Shown: piece after piece, positions 25,929 to 34,848 of the stretch
Layout: each line of letters opens with the position of its first letter
Numbering within the stretch: the stretch's first letter is position 1
Assembly (NCBI GenBank): GCA_013152715.1
Contig: JAADFU010000018.1
Coordinates: 19,676-58,508, forward strand
Length of the DNA: 38,833 nt
DNA from: Calditrichota bacterium
GTDB lineage: Bacteria > Zhuqueibacterota > Zhuqueibacteria > Thermofontimicrobiales > Thermofontimicrobiaceae
Direction: 5' to 3'
Notes under the pieces: generated by a model
Seen by the model: only the letters and a program-made list of their open reading frames with translations
What the model was told of the DNA's origin: nothing
Database searches by the model: none
Program-made: the position numbers and the translations under genes

Positions 25929-28900
25929 ATGAGAAAACTAACTGAATTTTCTGTTAATTATCCCATTACTATCCTGATGCTGGTGCTGGCGGTTGTGCTT
26001 TTGGGATATATTTCATTCAGCAAATTAGGGGTTGATCTTTTTCCTGATTTGAACAATCCACGAATTTTTGTGGAACTCAAGGCTGGCGAAAAGCCTCCCG
26101 AAGAGATCGAAAAACAATTCGTGGAAAGCATCGAGGCGCTTGCCATTCGGCAAAAAAAAGTCGTACAGGTTTCTTCTGTCACCCGGGTTGGATCCGCACA
26201 AATTACCGTGGAATATAGCTGGGACGCCGACATGGACGAGGCGTTTCTGGATTTGCAAAAAACGCTGACCAGTTTCACGCAAAATTCCGAAATTGAAGAG
26301 TTGGTAATCACGCAGCACGATCCAAATACAGCACCGATCATGTTGCTCGGATTTTCCAATGAAAACATTGACGACATGGACGAATTGCGTCGGGTCGCAG
26401 AAAATTATCTGCGCAATGAGTTGATTCGATTAGAGGGCATTGCCGAAGTCAAGCTACTGGGTCAGGAAGAAAAGGAAGTTGTGCTGGAAACAAATCCCTA
26501 TTTGCTGGAAGCCTATAACCTGACTCCGTCCGCTATCACCAGCAAGCTGCAGAGTTACAACCGAAATGTTTCCGGCGGCTCCATCGTCGAGATGGGGAGA
26601 AAATATGTCATCAAGGGAGTCGGGGAATTCCAATCGCTGGAAGACATCAAAAATGTGATTGTCACTTACAAGCAGCCAACCGCGACCAATACCGGTCAAA
26701 CCCCGCAGACGCGGGAACGCGTACCTGTTTTTTTGAAGGACGTCGCCAAAGTCAAATTGCAGAACAAAGACCCGGAGAACATTGTTCACGTCAACCAAAA
26801 ACGGTGCATGGGTCTGGAAATTTACAAAGAGACAAAATTCAATACAGTGAAAGCGACCAATGCCCTGCAGAAAGAATTGGCAAAACTGCGCAAAGCGCTG
26901 CCAGGCTACAAACTCACTGTCATTCAGAATCAGGGAGATTTTATCAATCAAGCAGTGGACGAAGTCAAGCAAACCGCTCTGATCGGCATTCTGTTAGCGA
27001 TACTGATCTTGTTTGTCTTTCTGCGCCGCGTCGGCACGACGTTCATTATCAGTCTGGCGATTCCCATTTCCATCATCGCCACTTTCAACTTGATGTATTT
27101 CAACGGACTCACATTGAACATCATGACGCTGGGAGGTCTGGCCTTAGGCGCCGGAATGTTGGTGGATAATGCCATTGTAGTGATGGAAAATATTTTTCGA
27201 AATTTAGAGTCCGGGCTATCGTTGAAAGAGGCGTCCATCCGCGGCGCCGCTGAAGTGGGCGGAGCAATTACCGCCTCAACGCTGACCACGATTGTCGTTT
27301 TTCTGCCCATCGTTTTTCTTCACGGCGCAGCAGGAGAACTGTTCAAAGATCAGGCATGGACAGTGGCGTTTTCTTTGCTCTCATCGTTAGTCGTCGCCAT
27401 TTTGGTCATTCCCATGTTGAGCGCGCGATTGCTTAAAACGCCGCAGCTCGACGTCGAACAAAAATCGATCCGATTTCCCGGTTACGCGACTTTTTTGTCA
27501 AAGATGCTATCCCACCGCTGGAAAGTGATCGGCGCGGCAGCCTTGTTAGTGGCGATCTCGATTTTGCTTATCCCCTTCGTGGGCAGCGAATTCATTCCCA
27601 AAACAGACCTGGGTGAATTCTCCATTGAGGTAAAATTGCCTGCGGGAACCGACCTTCGCCGCACCGAGCAAACCATCACCGGCATTGAAAATTTGATCCA
27701 CGAAACATACGGCGATGAAATAAATTTGATTTACAGCCAGATAGGCCCGGCAGCCTCGGATGTCTCTTCAACGGAAGAATCCATTTTGGAAGATGAAAAC
27801 ACCGGAACTATAAAAATTATCCTCAACGACAACCACAAAATTCCGGCGCAAAAAATAATCGCTCATCTGGGGCAGGTTTTGGGCGATATTCCCGACGTGG
27901 AAACCCAGTTCATTCAAGAGCAGACAGCATTACAAGCCACACTTGGCACAGAAGTCGCGCCGATAATTGTTGAAATCAAGGGCGAAGATTTGGACGTCAT
28001 CCAGGATTTGACCAATCAGGTGAAGAAAAAGGTAGCATCAGTGCCCGATCTCATCAACATCGAGACCAGCTTTGACGAAGGCAGACCTGAGGTCGAGCTT
28101 GTTGTCGATCGAATCTCCGCCGGCATGTACAATCTGGGCATCAATGAAATTAGTAGTCAATTGCAGAACTATCTCAAAGGCCGCAGCGCCGGCTCCTGGG
28201 ATTACGAAGGCGAACTAAAAGACATTACGCTGCGGCTGCCGAAAATGAGCGTGGGCGAACTGGGAAATATTCAACTCAATAACGGCGAGCAAAAGATACC
28301 GCTGTCCGAAGTGACAAAAATTCGCATCGAAAATGCGCCAAAAGAAATCAAGCGCCGCAATCAGATTCGCATCGGAGAGGTGACAGCTCACATTCAATCG
28401 AACAGGCCGTTTAACCACATCGTCGCTGATATTCGCAATCAACTGAAAGACATCGATTTCCCGACAGATTATAAATATGAAATCACCGGCGAAGAACAAA
28501 AACGTTCGGAAGCGTTTCACAATTTGAAATTCGCTTTGTTTTTGTCGATCATTCTCGTTTACATGGTCATGGCGTCGCAATTTGAGTCGCTCATTCACCC
28601 GCTCACTATTTTACTCACGATTCCGCTTGCCGGCGTGGGCGCGATTCTGATCTTTTTCCTGTTGGGAAAAACGCTGAACATCATGGCCTACATTGGCATC
28701 ATCATGCTGGCCGGCATCGCGGTGAACGACTCGATTATTTTAGTGGATGCAATAAATCAGTTGAAACGGGAAGGACTGTCGCGCTGGGACGCCATCATCG
28801 AAGCCGGGCAACGCAGAATCAGACCCATCATCATGACCAGCTTGACGACTATTTTGGCGCTGCTGCCGCTGACTTTTGGCTTCGGCGAAGGCGCAGCGCT

Positions 28901-29024
28901 CCGCGCGCCCATGGCGCTGGCGGTGATCGGCGGTTTGATCACGTCGACGATCTTGACGCTGATTGTGATCCCTTGTGTCTATTTGGTTTTTGATCAAATA
29001 CATTTTGGCAGCGAACAGAAATAA
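25929..29024 (+). CDS. RND efflux permease (export cluster 2)
   Basis: The 1031-residue protein is a complete RND pump: TM1 at about 10-30, GVDLFPDLNNPRIFV, a first porter region, TM2-6 (about 335-510), TM7 near 535, FIPKTDLGEFSIEVKLPAGTDLRRTEQ, a second porter region, and TM8-12 starting near 870 (VYMVMASQFESLIHPLTILLTIPL). TM4 carries Asp413-Asn414 (GMLVDNAIV) and TM10 AVNDSIILVDAINQL. The second Asp and the Lys of the AcrB relay are thus replaced, but TM10 keeps an Asp after Asn (ND), unlike the other two RND proteins in the window. The first porter domain contains a Thr/Gln-rich insertion (TYKQPTATNTGQTPQTRE, about residue 250). Only a weak AAAGAAAG site precedes ATG 25929. It may pair with the next RND protein as MdtB does with MdtC (inference). 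Confidence 0.94.
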   Translation: MRKLTEFSVNYPITILMLVLAVVLLGYISFSKLGVDLFPDLNNPRIFVELKAGEKPPEEIEKQFVESIEALAIRQKKVVQVSSVTRVGSAQITVEYSWDADMDEAFLDLQKTLTSFTQNSEIEELVITQHDPNTAPIMLLGFSNENIDDMDELRRVAENYLRNELIRLEGIAEVKLLGQEEKEVVLETNPYLLEAYNLTPSAITSKLQSYNRNVSGGSIVEMGRKYVIKGVGEFQSLEDIKNVIVTYKQPTATNTGQTPQTRERVPVFLKDVAKVKLQNKDPENIVHVNQKRCMGLEIYKETKFNTVKATNALQKELAKLRKALPGYKLTVIQNQGDFINQAVDEVKQTALIGILLAILILFVFLRRVGTTFIISLAIPISIIATFNLMYFNGLTLNIMTLGGLALGAGMLVDNAIVVMENIFRNLESGLSLKEASIRGAAEVGGAITASTLTTIVVFLPIVFLHGAAGELFKDQAWTVAFSLLSSLVVAILVIPMLSARLLKTPQLDVEQKSIRFPGYATFLSKMLSHRWKVIGAAALLVAISILLIPFVGSEFIPKTDLGEFSIEVKLPAGTDLRRTEQTITGIENLIHETYGDEINLIYSQIGPAASDVSSTEESILEDENTGTIKIILNDNHKIPAQKIIAHLGQVLGDIPDVETQFIQEQTALQATLGTEVAPIIVEIKGEDLDVIQDLTNQVKKKVASVPDLINIETSFDEGRPEVELVVDRISAGMYNLGINEISSQLQNYLKGRSAGSWDYEGELKDITLRLPKMSVGELGNIQLNNGEQKIPLSEVTKIRIENAPKEIKRRNQIRIGEVTAHIQSNRPFNHIVADIRNQLKDIDFPTDYKYEITGEEQKRSEAFHNLKFALFLSIILVYMVMASQFESLIHPLTILLTIPLAGVGAILIFFLLGKTLNIMAYIGIIMLAGIAVNDSIILVDAINQLKREGLSRWDAIIEAGQRRIRPIIMTSLTTILALLPLTFGFGEGAALRAPMALAVIGGLITSTILTLIVIPCVYLVFDQIHFGSEQK

Positions 29025-29033
29025 GCTTAAGAC

Positions 29034-29205
29034 GTGCACCTTTGCACAGTTGTCGTTATTTTGGATTGGTAAAAAATATTTGACGTAAAAGCGCACAAAA
29101 AAACGAGTTAATTGTTTGACGCAGGTAAGTCTTAAGCCTATTCTTGGAAATTTTTTATCGGTGGATATCCGCTAAATCCGTGTGCATCCGCGTTCTATTT
29201 TTTGT
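29034..29205. repeat. Small GTGCA hairpin and ATCCG-type quasi-periodic sequence
   Basis: GTGCA (29034-29038) pairs with TGCAC (29043-29047), a weak hairpin recalling the larger ones at 8-40 and 9763-9795. At 29157-29205, ATCCG recurs at 29167, 29176 and 29186 (spacing 9 and 10) in a string like ATCCGTGTGCATCCGCG, a form I recall between genes in many genomes. No gene is visible in 29025-29241. Confidence 0.5.
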
Positions 29206-29241
29206 TTATTTTTTTTGTAACAAATAAGGAAAAATTTGTCC

Positions 29242-32200
29242 ATGAACATCATTCGCTTCGTCATAAATCGCAAAACATTCATCACCATGCTTTTTATCGC
29301 CGTGACCATGCTCGGTTACATTTCGTACAAACAATTGCCGGTGGAACTGATTCCGGACGCGGAATTGCCGTTTCTCATCATTCAGGTCACTTCTGTTCGG
29401 GAAGTTGATCCGGAATACATGGAAAAACAAGCGCTCATTCCATTGGAGGGCGCCGCGAGTACACTGGAAGGCATCGACAAAATTGAATCTTACGCCGACA
29501 GACGACGCGGCATGATCACGGTTTATTACAATAAAAATGTGAAAATAAAATATGCTTATTTAAAACTGCAAGAGCAGATGAATGCCGTCAAAAATTCGCT
29601 GCCCGAGGAGTTTATTGTCAATGTATTAAAAATAGACACCCAACAATTGTCCAATATGTTCATGTCCCTGCAGGTGCGCGGCAGCGGCGGACTGGATCGT
29701 TTGCGGGAAATTATCGACAAAAAAGTCACGCCGGATTTGCAAAATATCGACGGCATCGCCAATGTAGAAATTTTTGGCGGTCGCGAAAAATCCGTGGAGA
29801 TTATTTTGAAAGAAGACGCGGCGGAAGCATACAACATCACGCCGTCTCAGATCCGCTCACTCATCGCCCAGAACTCGCAAAATAAAACTTTCGTGGGACA
29901 GGCTTACGAAAAAGACAAGCAATATTTTGTCAATTTAGTTGCGGAATACACCGACGTCAACGATCTGGAAAACATCATCGTTCGCCGAACCGGCCCTGTG
30001 TATTTGAAAGACGTCGCCGATGTTTTTGTTGGTTACAAAGAAGAGACCTCGATCAGCCGCGTCAATGGCAAAGACGCGCTGACTATTCAGCTTGTCCGCG
30101 ACGCACAGGTGAATTTGATTTCACTCTCCCACGAAACGCAGAAAGTGATCGCCAAACTGAATGAGAAATTAGCGCCGCAGGACGTGGAAATTGTCATCCA
30201 GCAAAACAGCGCCGAAGAGATGGAAAAAAATATTGATCTCATCATCAAGTTAGCGATCATTGGCGGGCTTTTGGCTGTGATCATTTTGTATCTTTTTTTG
30301 CGAAATTTTAGCCTTGTCGCCGTCATTTCACTCGCTATGCCCATTTCCATTTACACGGCGTTCAACTTTTTCTATGCCTATGATATTTCCATCAACAGCC
30401 TGACCCTTGTCGGCATCGCGCTGGCAATCGGAATGCTTCTGGACAATAGCGTGGTGGTGTTAGAAAATATCTATCGGCTTGCCTCGTCGGGAACCAGAAA
30501 TCTCACCGATTCGGTCGTTCAAGGCACTAAAGAAGTCTGGCGCTCCATTTTTGCGGCGACCATGACCACCGTGGTCATTTTTCTCCCGTTCGTTTTTGCT
30601 ACGAATTTTTTCGTGCGCTTGATGGGAAGGCACATCTCTGTCTCCATCATTTCCACGCTGCTGGTCTCGCTCATTGTCGCTCTGCTGCTCATTCCCATGG
30701 TGACGCATTTCTTTTTGAACCGCTGGAAAAAGACCAGGCCTTCGGGAAGTCATTTCAATATTGTCAATCCGAAAAATCGCCTGCTGCAAATTTATCGCGT
30801 CATTTTGAAATCTTCCATGCGTTTCCCGCCGCGGACGATTCTGGCGGCAGTGATCGCTTTGTTTCTCAGCTTAGTCATTTGTCTCGCGTTGAGCGTGGAC
30901 GTTTCCAGAGAGCCGGAGCTGACTGATTTCAATTTGTACGTGACCATGCCCAGCGGCTCCACGCTCGAAGCGACAGACCTTGTCGTCGCTGATCTGGAAA
31001 AACGATTGGCAGATATCGAGGAAAAGCAGGACGTCATCAGCCAGATTTACGAAGAAGAGGCTATTCTGACTATCAAATTAAAAAAAGATTACCAGAAAAT
31101 AAAAAATCGGACAGTGGCGCAAATCAAGGATGAAATAAACGATCGCATCAAAGATTTCCGCTCCGCTGAAGTCAGTTTTGAGCAGCCTCAGTCCAGCCAG
31201 CGCTTCCGCGGCGGCATGGGCCGAAATCCCGGCGCCGGATTTGAGCGAATGTTGGGCATCGGCGCGCAAACGGAAAAAGTAGTTATTAAGGGCAATAATT
31301 TTGGCGTCATGACCAAATTGGCTGACGATATTCGTTACTATTTAGAAGATCTCAGCACGATTGACTGGGCGCGAGTAAATGTCAGCGAAAACAGACCCGA
31401 AGTTCAACTCTTGTTTGACAATCGGTTGCTCAGTGAATTTAACGTTCCCATTTCCAACGTCGCCGCGGAACTGGCGAGTTTTCAGTCGGAAATCAGCTCC
31501 GGGCTCAAATACAAGCAAGGCGTGGACGAGTACGACATCATCATTCGCCGCGAAAATACTGAAGACAAAAATATGGACGATTTGCGGGAATTGCGCATTC
31601 GGTCTCAGTCCGGGGGAATTGTCGATTTGAATCAATTGAGCCGCATCGTCTATTCTAGCGGCACCGGGCAAATCAACCGCGTCAATCAGGAAAAAGAAGT
31701 TGAAGTTTCCTATAAGTTACTGGATGAAATAAATGGCTCTAAATCCCTGCTCAACGCGGCGCGTCAGCAAATAGACGATCTCGTCGCTAATCTGGAGCTG
31801 CCGCCGGGCGTCGCGGTTGAAGTGGTGCACGACGAGCGCGAAATGAACGAATTTTACTTTCTCATCGGCGCCGCTATTCTGCTGGTGTACATGATTCTGG
31901 CGTCTGTTTTTGAGTCGCTCTCCACGCCGCTGGTGATCATGTTCTCCATTCCCATGGCTGCCATCGGTTCGTTGTGGGCGGTAATTTTAACGGGAAATTC
32001 AATCATCAATCCGCTGACGCTAATCGGTTTCATTATTTTAATGGGTCTTGTGGTCAACAACGGAATTATTTTGATCGATTACACGCGTATTTTGCGCCAG
32101 CGAGGCAATCGCAGGTCGCGCGCGCTAATGACAGCCGGCCAGGCGCGAGTCAGACCGATTCTCATTACAGCGATTACGACCATCGTCGCCATGATTCCGC

Positions 32201-33969
32201 TGGCGATGGGCAAAGCCGAATACGTCACGCAAATCGGCGCGCCGTTCGCCATTACCGTCATTGGCGGTTTGTCTTTGAGCACGTTGCTGACGCTGGTTTT
32301 TATTCCCACGGTTTACACCGGACTGGAGACTGCGCTGCAGTGGATGCGAGGCGTGGAATGGAAAACGAAACTGATCTGGCTCGGCGTTTTCATCGCCGGA
32401 GCTTTTCTGATCGACTACAATTTCTTTTCCTGGCTCTGGAAAACGATCATGCTGTTACTGCTCATCGTGGCGATACCGCTGACGACCTATTTTGTCAAAG
32501 TGAGTCTGCGCCGCGCCAGAGAGGATATTATCAGCCCCGACGAACCATTGCACATTCGCATCAAACACGTAGTGAAAATTTACGATGACTATTCCCGATT
32601 TATCCGCGAGTGGAAAAAAGGGAAATTCATCCGACAGCGCGCCGGACTGGACAAAGATTTTCATTCATGGCGCGACTTCGACGCGCTCATGTGGCAAATT
32701 CCGTTGCTCGGTTTTCTCATCTATTTTGTCTATTTTTACCTGTACAGCTTTTTCTGGATTTTTGTCATGAGCCACGCCGTGTATTTTTACGGTCTCTTTT
32801 TCTGGAAACCCATTCAAATTTATTTGACAAATCAATTTGAGAAAACCGGCAAAAAATATTACCGGCGAATTATTGATTGGTTTTTTCCGGCATTTTTCTG
32901 GGGATTTCCTTTGTTGAATTTGGCCATTTTCTATTTCCGCTGGAAAGACATCCCGGCAATCATTTTCATCGCGGTGGTGTGGTATTTGTCGCTCGCCATT
33001 TATGTAACTTCCAATAAACTGCACCGCGAAAAAATAAATATCATGCGTCTGACAGGGCGCTTTGCCGGGATCAGAAAGTCTTTTTACCGCTTTGTGCAAA
33101 TCATTCCCATTATCGGCAAAAAGAAAAATCCGTTCAAGGCGCTGGCCGGAATTTCATTAGAAATCGGCAGCGGCATGTTTGGTTTGCTCGGCCCCAACGG
33201 CGCCGGTAAAACTACGCTGATGCGCATCATTTGCGGAATTTTGGAACAAACGCGCGGCACCATCTGGATCAATGGCATTGACCTGAAACAAAAACGGGAA
33301 GAATTGCAGGGTTTGATTGGGTATTTGCCGCAGGAATTTGGCACTTACGAAAATATGACGGCCTACGAATTTTTGCAATATCAGGCAATTTTGAAAAATA
33401 TGTACGACAAAAAACAACGTGACGACCGTGTGGATTATGTGCTGCGCGCTGTCCATCTGGAAGACAAGAAAGATCAAAAAATCGGGGCTTTTTCCGGCGG
33501 GATGAAGCAGCGCATCGGGATCGCCCAGACTTTGCTGCATTTGCCGCGCATTCTCGTCGTGGACGAACCTACCGCCGGGCTGGATCCTCGCGAACGGATT
33601 CGTTTTCGCAATTTGCTGGTGGACCTGGCGCGGGAACGCATCGTGATTTTCTCCACGCACATTATCGAAGATATTTCCAGCTCGTGTAACATGCTCGCAG
33701 TACTCAATCGGGGCAAACTGTGCTATTTTGGCGCGCCGCAGGACATGACTCGCCTCGCCGAAGGAAAAGTGTGGCAATTTAAAATTGATCCCGGCGAATT
33801 TGAAACCTTGCGCCGCCAGCATCAGATCATTCACCACATGCGCGATGGCGAGCAGATTCGCGCGCGCTGTCTGTCAGCAGAAAAACCAGTTTCCAATGCA
33901 AAAGTCGTTTTACCGACGCTGGAGGACGCCTATCTCTGGCTGCTGCGCAAAACTGAAGGTCATGAATAG
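29242..33969 (+). CDS. RND efflux permease fused to an ABC transporter ATPase (RND-ABC chimera)
   Basis: One uninterrupted 1575-residue chain. Residues 1 to about 1033 are a full RND pump: TM1 VTMLGYISYKQLPVELIPD, GMLLDNSVVV with Asp401-Asn402 in TM4, MILASVFESLSTPLVIMFSIPM in TM8, and LVVNNGIILIDY in TM10. The second porter part has a Gly/Arg-rich insert near 654-668. Residues about 1043-1257 add roughly six hydrophobic helices (1043-1059, 1069-1085, two within 1153-1187, 1214-1232, 1237-1257) that match no RND part. Residues about 1285-1575 are an ABC ATPase: Walker A GPNGAGKTT from about 1317, signature FSGGMKQR near 1417, Walker B ILVVDEPTAGLD near 1437, H-loop STHII near 1471. An even number of added helices keeps the ATPase in the cytoplasm. 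An ABC-2 permease gene follows. ATG 29242 is preferred over TTG 29236. Coupling of proton-driven and ATP-driven steps is inference. Confidence 0.9.
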   Translation: MNIIRFVINRKTFITMLFIAVTMLGYISYKQLPVELIPDAELPFLIIQVTSVREVDPEYMEKQALIPLEGAASTLEGIDKIESYADRRRGMITVYYNKNVKIKYAYLKLQEQMNAVKNSLPEEFIVNVLKIDTQQLSNMFMSLQVRGSGGLDRLREIIDKKVTPDLQNIDGIANVEIFGGREKSVEIILKEDAAEAYNITPSQIRSLIAQNSQNKTFVGQAYEKDKQYFVNLVAEYTDVNDLENIIVRRTGPVYLKDVADVFVGYKEETSISRVNGKDALTIQLVRDAQVNLISLSHETQKVIAKLNEKLAPQDVEIVIQQNSAEEMEKNIDLIIKLAIIGGLLAVIILYLFLRNFSLVAVISLAMPISIYTAFNFFYAYDISINSLTLVGIALAIGMLLDNSVVVLENIYRLASSGTRNLTDSVVQGTKEVWRSIFAATMTTVVIFLPFVFATNFFVRLMGRHISVSIISTLLVSLIVALLLIPMVTHFFLNRWKKTRPSGSHFNIVNPKNRLLQIYRVILKSSMRFPPRTILAAVIALFLSLVICLALSVDVSREPELTDFNLYVTMPSGSTLEATDLVVADLEKRLADIEEKQDVISQIYEEEAILTIKLKKDYQKIKNRTVAQIKDEINDRIKDFRSAEVSFEQPQSSQRFRGGMGRNPGAGFERMLGIGAQTEKVVIKGNNFGVMTKLADDIRYYLEDLSTIDWARVNVSENRPEVQLLFDNRLLSEFNVPISNVAAELASFQSEISSGLKYKQGVDEYDIIIRRENTEDKNMDDLRELRIRSQSGGIVDLNQLSRIVYSSGTGQINRVNQEKEVEVSYKLLDEINGSKSLLNAARQQIDDLVANLELPPGVAVEVVHDEREMNEFYFLIGAAILLVYMILASVFESLSTPLVIMFSIPMAAIGSLWAVILTGNSIINPLTLIGFIILMGLVVNNGIILIDYTRILRQRGNRRSRALMTAGQARVRPILITAITTIVAMIPLAMGKAEYVTQIGAPFAITVIGGLSLSTLLTLVFIPTVYTGLETALQWMRGVEWKTKLIWLGVFIAGAFLIDYNFFSWLWKTIMLLLLIVAIPLTTYFVKVSLRRAREDIISPDEPLHIRIKHVVKIYDDYSRFIREWKKGKFIRQRAGLDKDFHSWRDFDALMWQIPLLGFLIYFVYFYLYSFFWIFVMSHAVYFYGLFFWKPIQIYLTNQFEKTGKKYYRRIIDWFFPAFFWGFPLLNLAIFYFRWKDIPAIIFIAVVWYLSLAIYVTSNKLHREKINIMRLTGRFAGIRKSFYRFVQIIPIIGKKKNPFKALAGISLEIGSGMFGLLGPNGAGKTTLMRIICGILEQTRGTIWINGIDLKQKREELQGLIGYLPQEFGTYENMTAYEFLQYQAILKNMYDKKQRDDRVDYVLRAVHLEDKKDQKIGAFSGGMKQRIGIAQTLLHLPRILVVDEPTAGLDPRERIRFRNLLVDLARERIVIFSTHIIEDISSSCNMLAVLNRGKLCYFGAPQDMTRLAEGKVWQFKIDPGEFETLRRQHQIIHHMRDGEQIRARCLSAEKPVSNAKVVLPTLEDAYLWLLRKTEGHE

Positions 33970-34047
33970 CGCGTGGTAACAGCTATTCTATTATTCGAAA
34001 AAAATACCTGAATTTTTTAATCGACAACAATCGGAGCAGCAAAGTCC

Positions 34048-34767
34048 ATGAACTCAAGAACTAAAATCAAAAACAGTCTCTCCTTAATCAATAGTTTGGT
34101 CAAATTTAATTTGAAAATCATTTTCGCCAACAAGTTTCTCTATTTCCTATTAGCGGCAGTGATTTTCTTTTTACTGGTGACTATTCTAAATTTAGCCAGT
34201 TCAGATTCAGAAGTTTCAGAAGGGATTGTTTATTACTGGCTGCTCGTGCCAGGCTTGCTCCTCGTATTTTACCCGACGGTTTTCGGCATCCAAAATGATG
34301 TGGACTCGCGCATGATCGAAATTCTGTTCGGTATTCCCAACTATCGCTACAAAGTCTGGCTGGTGCGCATGGCGCTCATCTACTTTGTCGTCGCGCTGAT
34401 TTTACTAATTCTGGCACTGCTCAGCTCCGTCGCACTGATTCCGATTTCCGTTTTCAGCATGGTTTACCAACTCATGTTTCCCATTTTTTTCATCGGCTGC
34501 GCCGCATTCATGATTTCCACAATGGTCAGAAACGGCAACGGTACGGCAGTCGCCATGGTCATCATCGGACTATTTTTTTGGATCGGAACCGGCTTTCTGC
34601 CCGACAAATTCAATCTATTTTTGAATCCCTTTTCCGTGCCGTCAAATGTAAACGAAGCGGTCTGGGCAGATACGACATTTAATAACCGGCTCTACATTTT
34701 TATCGGAACGATTATTTCTGTGCTGGTTGGGTTAATTATGCTGCAGAAAAGGGAGAAGTTTGTTTGA
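34048..34767 (+). CDS. ABC-2 type permease
   Basis: The 239-residue protein is almost entirely membrane-spanning, with about six helices (near 29-50, 62-80, 108-130, 140-158, 165-185, 215-233). It carries a cytoplasmic loop DVDSRMIEILFGIPNYRYKVWLVR, a pattern typical of ABC-2 exporter subunits, where an amphipathic coupling segment follows the second helix. No ATPase is encoded with it except the C-terminal cassette of the protein immediately upstream, 78 bases away. That cassette is therefore its likely energy source (inference). If so, the complex would join RND, ABC ATPase and ABC-2 parts. A GGAG (34031-34034) lies 13 bases before the ATG, a rather long spacing. Confidence 0.82.
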   Translation: MNSRTKIKNSLSLINSLVKFNLKIIFANKFLYFLLAAVIFFLLVTILNLASSDSEVSEGIVYYWLLVPGLLLVFYPTVFGIQNDVDSRMIEILFGIPNYRYKVWLVRMALIYFVVALILLILALLSSVALIPISVFSMVYQLMFPIFFIGCAAFMISTMVRNGNGTAVAMVIIGLFFWIGTGFLPDKFNLFLNPFSVPSNVNEAVWADTTFNNRLYIFIGTIISVLVGLIMLQKREKFV

Positions 34768-34811
34768 TTTTTATGCGCAGCTTTTTCATTGAGAAAAATG
34801 CTATTTTTGAT

Positions 34812-34840
34812 TTGACATTTATTTTATATTTTCCTATCTT
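34812..34840 (+). promoter_or_regulatory. Promoter abutting the start codon of the 151-residue membrane protein
   Basis: TTGACA (34812-34817), 17-base spacer, TATCTT (34835-34840). Transcription would begin within about 3 bases of ATG 34849, and no ribosome binding site precedes that ATG, so the mRNA may be leaderless. Confidence 0.6.
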
Positions 34841-34848
34841 TTAACATC

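Noticed and set aside
26454-26972. 172-residue minus-strand frame inside the RND gene
   Set aside because: It is the antisense shadow of a well-conserved RND coding region, with no recognisable domain.
31974-32588. 204-residue plus-strand frame in the fusion gene
   Set aside because: It is an out-of-frame shadow of the RND C-terminus with Arg/His-rich, domain-free translation.
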